DNA of 10,239 nt from Pseudorhodobacter antarcticus (GTDB lineage Bacteria; Pseudomonadota; Alphaproteobacteria; Rhodobacterales; Rhodobacteraceae). The notes under the pieces are model-generated. The model had not been told where the DNA came from. It saw only the letters and a list, made by a program, of their open reading frames with translations, and ran no database searches. Of the stretch, positions 1 through 5,483 are shown in pieces. Both the position numbers and the translations under genes were made by a program. The stretch is taken from contig CAMDHB010000093.1 in assembly GCA_945897655.1 (NCBI GenBank), forward strand, positions 1 through 10,239. Direction: 5' to 3'. Each line of letters starts with the position of its first letter. Positions within the stretch are counted from its first letter, which is position 1.

Positions 1-1095
1 ACCCAGCACCAGCGCCCCCATCGGCCCTGCAAAGCCTGCCGCCGGGGTCACAGCAACCAGACCGGTCACCACGCCCGAGATCAGACCCAACAGCGAGGGT
101 TTGCCCTTCAGTGCCCATTCGGCGAACATCCAGGCCACGCCCGCACCAGCGGTGGCGACAAAGGTGTTCACGATGGCCAGCGAGGTGATCGCGTTCGATT
201 CCAGGTTGGACCCGGCGTTGAAGCCGAACCAGCCAACCCACAGCAGCGCGCCACCGATCATGGTCATGGTCAGCGAATGCGGGGCCATCGAATCCTTGCC
301 ATAGCCCACACGCTTGCCCAGCACGATACAGCCCACCAGACCGGCAACCCCGGCGTTGATGTGAACCACGGTCCCACCGGCAAAGTCCAAGGCACCCCAG
401 TTCCACAGCAGGCCATTGGCAGCCAGATTGGCAGCGGCAGCAGCCTCGGCCACGGCGTCACCGGCAGCCTGGGCGATCAGCAAAGCGGTCTGCTGTTCGG
501 CCAGGAAGTCCGGACCACCCCACCACCAGACCATATGGGCCATCGGGAAGTAGATGAAGGTCACCCACAGGATCGAGAACACCATGAGCGACGAGAATTT
601 GACCCGCTCGGCAAAGGCGCCGACGATCAGGGCAGGGGTGATCATCGCAAAGGTCATCTGGAACGCGATGAAGGTGTACTCCGGCAGCCAGACCCCGTTG
701 GTGAAGGTGGGCACCAGCGTGGTCGCATCGACCCCGGCGAGGAACATCTTGGAGAAGCCGCCGACATAGGTGTCCATCGACCCGCCGTAGGAGAAGGCGA
801 GCGAGTAGCCGTAGGTCACCCAGATGATGCAGACGACCGCGGAAATCGCGAAAACCTGCGTCAGCATGGACAGCATGTTCTTGGTGCGCACCAGGCCGCC
901 GTAAAACAGCGCAAGGCCAGGCACGGTCATCAGCAGGACCAGAACGGTCGAGATGCTCATCCAGGCGACATCGCCGTTGTTGACATGCTTTTCATAGACA
1001 TACGGCACCAGGGCTGCGTCCTGTGCCAAAGCGGGCAGTCCGGCAAACAGGGCCGACAGCCCTGAGAGTGCGGAGAGTTTGGTTTTATTGATCAT
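1..1095 (-). CDS. amtB: Ammonium channel AmtB, C-terminus cut by window edge
   Basis: Inner-membrane channel of the Amt/Mep/Rh family that brings ammonium into the cell. The frame is open from ATG at 1095 to the left edge, giving 365 residues; family members are usually about 400-450, so roughly the last quarter to fifth is missing. Residues 1-25 look like a signal peptide ending in ALAQ, as in other bacterial AmtB precursors. Visible family motifs are GAFAER at 159-164, AHMVW at 186-190 and DFAGGTVVHINAG at 237-249. By alignment from memory with E. coli AmtB, W190, D237 and H245 match W148, D160 and the pore histidine H168; the second pore histidine lies beyond the edge. About 35 extra Ala-rich residues sit between W190 and D237. 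An AGGGG ribosome site lies 10 bases before the start. The gene begins 26 bases after the glnK stop, so the two are almost certainly co-transcribed under nitrogen control. Confidence 0.97.
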   Translation of the reverse strand, partial: MINKTKLSALSGLSALFAGLPALAQDAALVPYVYEKHVNNGDVAWMSISTVLVLLMTVPGLALFYGGLVRTKNMLSMLTQVFAISAVVCIIWVTYGYSLAFSYGGSMDTYVGGFSKMFLAGVDATTLVPTFTNGVWLPEYTFIAFQMTFAMITPALIVGAFAERVKFSSLMVFSILWVTFIYFPMAHMVWWWGGPDFLAEQQTALLIAQAAGDAVAEAAAAANLAANGLLWNWGALDFAGGTVVHINAGVAGLVGCIVLGKRVGYGKDSMAPHSLTMTMIGGALLWVGWFGFNAGSNLESNAITSLAIVNTFVATAGAGVAWMFAEWALKGKPSLLGLISGVVTGLVAVTPAAGFAGPMGALVLG

Positions 1096-1121
1096 CTCAG
1101 GTTTTCCCCTTTTCCCCGGCC

Positions 1122-1460
1122 TTACAGCGCGTCATCGTTGGTTTCGCCGGTGCGCACCCGCACGGCCTGTTCCACGTCCAGAACGAAGATCTTGCCATCG
1201 CCGATCTTGTTGGTGCGTGCGGTCTTGGTGATCGTATCGACGACCTGATCCGCCAGCGCATCGGTGACGACAATTTCCAGACGCATCTTGGGCACGAAGT
1301 TCACGGCATATTCGGCGCCACGGTAAATCTCGGTGTGGCCCGACTGCATGCCAAAGCCCTTTATTTCGGTTACCATCATCCCGCGCACGCCGATCGTGGT
1401 GAGCGCCTCGCGGACTTCCTCAAGTTTGAACGGCTTGATCGCCGCAATAATGAGTTTCAA
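1122..1460 (-). CDS. glnK: Nitrogen regulatory PII protein GlnK
   Basis: Small trimeric signalling protein that binds ATP/ADP and 2-oxoglutarate, and that is known in the family to block AmtB when nitrogen is plentiful. The frame is open further upstream to a GTG at 1586, but starting at TTG 1460 gives exactly 112 residues, the standard PII length, and begins with the typical MKLIIAAIKPF. That TTG has an AGGGG ribosome site 6 bases upstream. The T-loop is intact: Y51, the residue uridylylated by GlnD, sits in YRGAEYAVNFVPK (residues 46-58). Q39 and K58 (ligand contacts) and the KIGDGKIFV segment are present. Asn54 is the residue usual in E. coli GlnK, where GlnB has Asp; together with the adjacent amtB this supports GlnK over GlnB. 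The C-terminus (RTGETNDDAL) is typical. I see no convincing sigma-54 promoter upstream. Confidence 0.97.
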   Translation of the reverse strand: MKLIIAAIKPFKLEEVREALTTIGVRGMMVTEIKGFGMQSGHTEIYRGAEYAVNFVPKMRLEIVVTDALADQVVDTITKTARTNKIGDGKIFVLDVEQAVRVRTGETNDDAL

Positions 1461-1466
1461 TTTATA

Positions 1467-1471
1467 CCCCT
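1467..1471 (-). promoter_or_regulatory. Ribosome binding site deciding the glnK TTG start
   Basis: AGGGG on the minus strand, followed by a 6-base spacer and TTG. No ATG or GTG lies at a suitable distance in the glnK frame, and the resulting protein has the invariant PII length. This is the main local evidence for the non-ATG start. Confidence 0.75.
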
Positions 1472-1481
1472 TTCCCGAAAC

Positions 1482-1507
1482 GGCCACTGCTGGCCTTGAT
1501 GACATCA
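1482..1507. promoter_or_regulatory. Two adjacent dyads in the glnK leader or promoter
   Basis: The first is GGCCA-CTGC-TGGCC at 1482-1495, a perfect 5-bp inverted repeat with a 4-base loop. One base later comes TGATG-A-CATCA at 1497-1507, a perfect 11-bp dyad. They lie 22-47 bases upstream of the glnK start, so they could be an operator for a regulator or, if transcribed, hairpins in the mRNA leader. Neither is a clear NtrC site. The rest of the 252-base gap to the PBP gene (1508-1712) holds an AT-rich stretch around 1571-1613 that may carry promoters for either direction. A TTGACT at 1600-1605 resembles a plus-strand -35 box but has no good -10 partner. Confidence 0.35.
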
Positions 1508-1712
1508 GGGTGACGTTCGCACCTGCAGCACAAGGTATCGGCGGGCGCGGGTCGGGCAAAACCTGCGGATTTGCGTAAAATTTCACCGTTTTTTCACGAT
1601 TGACTGTTTTTTAGGCGCATTGAGACTGCGAATCGCTTACGCTGATGCTCCACAAATCAGTGCGGACAGGGTATGGTCTGGCAAAACAGTCTCGGAACGG
1701 GCGACAGGCAGA

Positions 1713-3905
1713 ATGGCGACGACGGGCAAGGGCAAACCGCTGGTGGCGGATCGGCGGCCGACGGCTGGGGCAAAGGTTGCCCGGCGTCCGGCGGCAAAAT
1801 CGCCTGTCCGCAGATCGCGGACCCCAAAGCGCGGGCTGGTGGCGCGGGTGGTGGGGTTCATCTGGGGAATACTCTGGGGCATCCTGTGGCGCTTGGGCGT
1901 GATTGGCGCGATGATTGTCGGCTGCGCGGTCTTGTATTTCCTGGTCCAGTTGCCGCCCCTTGAAACCCTGCTGGACGGGCGGGCGCGCGGGTCGGTGACC
2001 TTGCAGGACCGCGATGGCGCGGTCTTTGCCTGGCGCGGGGAAACCTTTGGCGGCCAGACCGCCGAGACGGTGTCGTTGAACCTGCTGCATGCGGTGATCG
2101 CGACCGAGGACAAGCGGTTCTACCAGCATTTCGGGATCAGCCCGCGCGGCATCGCCTCAGCCGTGACGATCAACCTGGCCGCCGGGCGCGGCCCGTTGGA
2201 GGGGAACGGCGGGTCAACCATCACCCAGCAGGTGGCCAAACTTCTGTGTCTGGGGGTGCAATACGACCCCAAGCAGTGGAAGGATGAAGCGGCCTATGAG
2301 GATGACTGCCGGGGTGGCGGGCTGTGGCGCAAGATCAAGGAAATTCCCTATGCCATGGCGATGGAGGCCAAATACTCCAAGAATGACATCCTGACGATCT
2401 ACATGAACCGGGCCTATCTGGGGGCCGGGGCGCGCGGCTTCGAGGCGGCGGCGCAACGCTATTTCGGCACCTCGGCAGCCACGCTCAGCCCGGCCGAGGC
2501 GGCGATGCTGGCGGGGCTGTTGAAGGCGCCGTCGAAATATGCGCCGACCAACAACCTGAAACGCGCGCAAGACAGGGCGGCGGTGATTGTCGGGCTGATG
2601 GAGGCGCAGGGCTATATCACCCCTGAAGAGGCGGCGGATGCGCTGGCCAACCCGGCACAACTTTCGGATGCGGCAGCGCGCAATTCCGGGGGTTTCTTTG
2701 CCGATTGGGTGATGGAAAGCACGCCCTCTTATCTGGGGTCGCAAACGACCGAGGATGTGATCATGGCCACAACGCTGGACCAGCGCATCCAGCGCGGGGC
2801 CGAAGAGGCGCTGAAAACGGTCTTTGACACCAAGCTGAAAGAAGGGTCGAACGTGCAGGCCGCCATCGTGGTGATGAGCGCGGATGGCGCGGTGCGGGCC
2901 ATGGTGGGCGGGCGCAAGATCGTCACGGCGGGGTCGTTCAACCGCGCCACACAGGCGCTGCGTCAGACCGGGTCCAGCTTCAAACCCTGTGTCTATGCCG
3001 CCGCTCTGGACATGGGCTTCAGCCCGATGGATTTTGTGGATGACAGCCCCCTGACCATCCGCACGCCGGGCTCCGGCCCTTGGTCGCCCGAGAATTACGA
3101 CAAGGAATTCAAGGGGGTGATCACCCTGACCCAAGCCATGACCGAAAGCCGCAACGTGCCCGCCGTCAAGGTCAGCGAAAAGGTCGGGCGCGACGCGGTG
3201 CGCGCCGTGGCGGAAGGGTTCGGCATCCGCTCTGACCTGGCCATAGGCCCCGCGCTGGCCTTGGGCGCGTCCGAGGCGACGCTGCTGGAGATGACAGGCG
3301 CCTATGCGGGCATTCTGAACGGCGGGTCATCCGTCACGCCTTATGGCCTGACCGAATTGCGGCTGAAGGATCAGGATGACCCGATCATCGGCCCGGCGGG
3401 CGGCATTGGTGAGCGGGTGATTTCCGAGACTGCGGCGCAAGAGTTGATCTGGATGATGATGCAGGTTGTGGACGGCGGCACCGGCATGCGGGCGCGTCTG
3501 GACGGGCGGCAAGTCGCCGGCAAGACCGGCACCACGTCCGAGGCGCGCGATGCCTGGTTCATCGGCTTTACCGCCGATTATGTGACCGGCGTCTGGATGG
3601 GCTATGACGACAACACAACGATGGCAGGCGTCACCGGCGGCGGCATGCCCGCCGAGATCTGGCATGAGGTGATGGTGCGCGTGGAAGACGGTTTGCCGCC
3701 CAAGGACCTGCCGATGATCGTGCCACAGGCCCGCATCAAACCGGACCCCTCGGCCCCCGATGCGCCGGTCCCCGATACCTCGACGCCCGGGACCGCCGCG
3801 CCCGAGGCGGCGCCGTCTGGTGCCACACAGCCGGAAGTGCCCTCGCCCGAAGCGGAGGACACGATCACGTCCATTCTGAAGGGTGTCTTGGGTCAGGGGA
3901 ACTGA
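1713..3905 (+). CDS. Class A penicillin-binding protein (PBP1A-like, bifunctional)
   Basis: Peptidoglycan synthase with a glycosyltransferase and a DD-transpeptidase domain, anchored in the inner membrane and acting in the periplasm. ATG 1713 gives 730 residues; the frame is open back to a TTG at 1620, but those 31 residues look non-conserved. Order: basic cytoplasmic tail rich in Arg/Lys/Pro (1-47), one membrane segment (about 49-80), GT51 domain with E132 in the EDKRFYQHFG motif and GGSTITQQ (S168), then the transpeptidase with SSFK (S421 nucleophile, K424), SRN (479-481) and KTGT (604-607). A Pro/Ala-rich tail follows, from about residue 670 to the end. The GT51 domain carries about 20 extra residues after QQVAKLL with Cys179 and Cys199. 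It is shorter than E. coli PBP1a (about 850) and I see no clear room for the OB-type insert, so it may be a second class A PBP rather than the orthologue of mrcA. It stands alone, divergent from glnK and convergent with mlaC. Confidence 0.95.
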   Translation: MATTGKGKPLVADRRPTAGAKVARRPAAKSPVRRSRTPKRGLVARVVGFIWGILWGILWRLGVIGAMIVGCAVLYFLVQLPPLETLLDGRARGSVTLQDRDGAVFAWRGETFGGQTAETVSLNLLHAVIATEDKRFYQHFGISPRGIASAVTINLAAGRGPLEGNGGSTITQQVAKLLCLGVQYDPKQWKDEAAYEDDCRGGGLWRKIKEIPYAMAMEAKYSKNDILTIYMNRAYLGAGARGFEAAAQRYFGTSAATLSPAEAAMLAGLLKAPSKYAPTNNLKRAQDRAAVIVGLMEAQGYITPEEAADALANPAQLSDAAARNSGGFFADWVMESTPSYLGSQTTEDVIMATTLDQRIQRGAEEALKTVFDTKLKEGSNVQAAIVVMSADGAVRAMVGGRKIVTAGSFNRATQALRQTGSSFKPCVYAAALDMGFSPMDFVDDSPLTIRTPGSGPWSPENYDKEFKGVITLTQAMTESRNVPAVKVSEKVGRDAVRAVAEGFGIRSDLAIGPALALGASEATLLEMTGAYAGILNGGSSVTPYGLTELRLKDQDDPIIGPAGGIGERVISETAAQELIWMMMQVVDGGTGMRARLDGRQVAGKTGTTSEARDAWFIGFTADYVTGVWMGYDDNTTMAGVTGGGMPAEIWHEVMVRVEDGLPPKDLPMIVPQARIKPDPSAPDAPVPDTSTPGTAAPEAAPSGATQPEVPSPEAEDTITSILKGVLGQGN

Positions 3906-3924
3906 CCGCCCACAGGATGGGATA

Positions 3925-3948
3925 ACCACCCTGCCGCCACGCGGTGGT
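3925..3948. terminator. Possible bidirectional terminator hairpin between convergent genes
   Basis: ACCACC (3925-3930) pairs perfectly with GGTGGT (3943-3948) around a 12-base loop, and a competing CCGC/GCGG pairing lies inside. It sits in the 42-base gap where the PBP and mlaC genes converge and touches the last base of the mlaC stop codon. There is no T run on either side, so intrinsic termination is uncertain. Confidence 0.3.
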
Positions 3949-4586
3949 CAGGATTGTAGCAGAACCGCCGTCAGTTTGTCGACATCGCCGCCATTCTTGT
4001 CCAGAATCGCCCCGATCTCGGTGCGCTCGGACGCGAGCATGTTGATGCCTTCGATGATGATGTTGAAGAACAACTGCCGCCCCGACTTGTCGGACACATG
4101 CCAACGCAAATCGAACGGCGCTTCGCCTTGCAGATAGGCAACCGAGACGACCTCGAAATAGCTTTTGATCGGCCGCGCGTCGGTCACTTCGATCTTGCCG
4201 CCAATGAACTCGCGGAAGCGGCGGCCATATTTGCGGCTGATATAGCCCTGAAACGCCTTGGTAAACGCGCTCATCTGCGCGGCCGATGCGCTTTTGGAGG
4301 CAACCCCCAGCGCCGACCGGGCAATCGTTGACACATCGGCATAGGTCACGAACAGACGTTCGAAATCCACGAACATCTGGTCTTCGGACTTGCCTGAACT
4401 GATGATCGCGTTGACCTCGGAAATCGCCTTGTCGATCAGGGCACGGGCCTGATCGACCGTCAGCGCCCGCACCGGCAGCGCAAAGGCCATGAACCCGGTG
4501 CCTGCCGCCAGACCCGCACCAAAGGCACGCCGTGTCATTCGCAGCGAATCGGTTCCCGGTTCGCCGCTTTTCAGATCATTCCGCAT
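3948..4586 (-). CDS. mlaC: MlaC-like periplasmic phospholipid carrier (Ttg2D family)
   Basis: Soluble periplasmic protein that in the Mla pathway shuttles phospholipid between outer-membrane MlaA and the inner-membrane MlaFED ABC complex. ATG 4586 gives 212 residues, close to the family norm (about 210); it was chosen over in-frame upstream starts because GAGGA lies 5 bases before it. The N-terminus has a twin-arginine-type signal: T18-R19-R20-A21-F22, a small-residue hydrophobic stretch, then PVRA as probable cleavage site near residue 41. The mature part matches the family in outline: an N-terminal helical repeat region, KYGRRFREF, then a beta-rich C-terminal half ending in a helix (DVDKLTAVLLQS). 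The start overlaps the end of mlaA by 11 bases, indicating translational coupling. The genes for MlaF, MlaE and MlaD are not nearby in this window. ATG at residue 17 (4538) is an alternative start that keeps the RR motif. Confidence 0.9.
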   Translation of the reverse strand: MRNDLKSGEPGTDSLRMTRRAFGAGLAAGTGFMAFALPVRALTVDQARALIDKAISEVNAIISSGKSEDQMFVDFERLFVTYADVSTIARSALGVASKSASAAQMSAFTKAFQGYISRKYGRRFREFIGGKIEVTDARPIKSYFEVVSVAYLQGEAPFDLRWHVSDKSGRQLFFNIIIEGINMLASERTEIGAILDKNGGDVDKLTAVLLQS

Positions 4587-5328
4587 AGGGGTCCTCAAAA
4601 CTCTCTTCACCCGCCACTTCGCCCAGTTCAAACCGCCGGTTCTGCAGGTACAAGAGCCGGGCCTGTGCGTAGCTGTCTGCACTGTCATATAGGACCGAAT
4701 CCACCGTTTCGGAATAGCGGCCCCGATCAGATATTCTTGATGCGACTTGCGCGATCAGCGGCGTGTTGTCCAGATCCGGGAAGATCAGGTCCAACGGGTC
4801 CAGCGCAAAGTCCACCACTTTGCCCAACGCGTCACGGTCGGTCGACGGGCCAAAGAACGGCAGTTCGACATAGTACCCTTCGCGCACGCCCCAGACATGC
4901 AGCGTCTCGCCAAAATCAGTTGATTTGCCCGCAATGCCCAAGGGGGTGGCCGGATCGAACAGCCCGCCGATACCGACGGTGGTGTTGATCACAAAGCGCA
5001 ACGTGTTTTCGGCTGCCTTGCCGATGCGGAACTGCAAAAGGCTGTTCACCACCTCGCCCGGCAGTTCCAGGTTGTCGGCAAAGTTGCCGATCCCTTCCTC
5101 GATCTTGTCGGGCACCAGATTGTCAGCCCTGGTCGCCACGGGGCGCAGCAGGTTCTTGTCCAGGGCCAGGTTGAACTGGTGCGTGGCCCTGTTCTGCGTC
5201 TCATACCTGTCATTTATGCCGGTATTGACGGGGGCAGGTGCACAAGCCGTCATGGCGCAAAGGCCTAAAAGCGCGACAGATGCCATCAGTCCAAGTGGCT
5301 TTTGCGCGGGGCGAAGTGATCTGAACAT
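4576..5328 (-). CDS. mlaA: Outer-membrane lipoprotein MlaA (VacJ)
   Basis: Lipoprotein that, with a porin, removes phospholipid from the outer leaflet of the outer membrane and hands it to MlaC. The frame is open back to an ATG at 5472, but ATG 5328 gives a normal lipoprotein signal peptide (positive residues, hydrophobic stretch 12-24, lipobox MTAC with Cys29) and 250 residues, essentially the length of E. coli MlaA. The residue after the cysteine is Ala, not Asp, consistent with outer-membrane sorting. Family features include NRATHQFNLALD near the mature N-terminus, LFDPATPLGI, and DFGETLHVWGVREGYYVELP followed by FFGPSTDRD. The C-terminal acidic tail (GEESFEDPYAE) is also seen in related proteins. 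The ribosome site is weak (GAAAGA). It is first of a two-gene unit with mlaC and divergent from the secretion operon. Confidence 0.94.
   Translation of the reverse strand: MFRSLRPAQKPLGLMASVALLGLCAMTACAPAPVNTGINDRYETQNRATHQFNLALDKNLLRPVATRADNLVPDKIEEGIGNFADNLELPGEVVNSLLQFRIGKAAENTLRFVINTTVGIGGLFDPATPLGIAGKSTDFGETLHVWGVREGYYVELPFFGPSTDRDALGKVVDFALDPLDLIFPDLDNTPLIAQVASRISDRGRYSETVDSVLYDSADSYAQARLLYLQNRRFELGEVAGEESFEDPYAE
4592..4596 (-). promoter_or_regulatory. Ribosome binding site for mlaC inside mlaA
   Basis: GAGGA on the minus strand, 5 bases before ATG 4586 and within the last codons of mlaA. It selects the mlaC start and fits coupled translation of the two genes. Confidence 0.7.
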
Positions 5329-5375
5329 CTGAATCTTTCGATGGCCCCGTACCGTCAGCACGGCTTTAACTCTTC

Positions 5376-5406
5376 TGCCACAAGCCTTATGCTGGCAGGC
5401 GTGGCA
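5376..5406. promoter_or_regulatory. Bulged inverted repeat in the mlaA / secretion-operon divergent region
   Basis: TGCCAC (5376-5381) pairs with GTGGCA (5401-5406) and, after a 2-base AA bulge, GCCT (5384-5387) pairs with AGGC (5397-5400), leaving a 9-base loop: 10 base pairs in all. An alternative CTGCCA-N12-TGGCAG repeat uses overlapping bases. No T run follows on either strand, so it looks more like an operator or leader structure than a terminator. It lies 47 bases before the mlaA start and 77 before the ABC gene. Confidence 0.4.
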
Positions 5407-5452
5407 AGACAACGGGCAAGCGAAACTTCCAAGCCGGGCCAAGAAGAAACTC

Positions 5453-5477
5453 GCCGATGATTTTCGGCACATAGGAG
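5453..5477 (+). promoter_or_regulatory. Short leader hairpin and ribosome site before the secretion ABC gene
   Basis: GCCGA (5453-5457) pairs with TCGGC (5464-5468), loop 6 bases. Five bases later comes AGGAG (5473-5477), 6 bases before ATG 5484. The ribosome site is strong and fixes the start; the 5-bp stem may be chance. Confidence 0.5.
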
Positions 5478-5483
5478 CTCTGC

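Noticed and set aside
277..1065. Plus-strand open frame of 262 codons
   Set aside because: It lies antisense to amtB, is rich in His/Gly/Arg/Gln as expected from a mirrored GC-rich gene, has no recognisable motif, and amtB is unmistakable on the other strand.
1461..1620. Sigma-54 promoter or NtrC site upstream of glnK
   Set aside because: No GG-N10-GC element of the expected form was found. A GTGCTGCAGGTGC sequence resembles half-sites of an NtrC operator but is a direct, not inverted, repeat.
1620..1712. TTG-initiated N-terminal extension of the PBP
   Set aside because: The 31 added residues show no conserved pattern, TTG 1620 has no good ribosome site, and ATG 1713 starts directly before the usual basic cytoplasmic tail.
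2214..3134. Minus-strand open frame of 306 codons
   Set aside because: Shadow of the PBP gene: composition dominated by Arg, Gly and His, no domain pattern, and the plus-strand frame carries all catalytic motifs.
5329..5472. Longer MlaA starting at ATG 5472
   Set aside because: It would put 48 residues before a complete lipoprotein signal peptide, which would block normal export; the shorter start gives the family length.
5329..5483. Promoter boxes for mlaA and the secretion operon
   Set aside because: Several TTG-containing hexamers occur, for example TTGTCT on the minus strand, but none has a convincing -10 partner at 16-18 bases.
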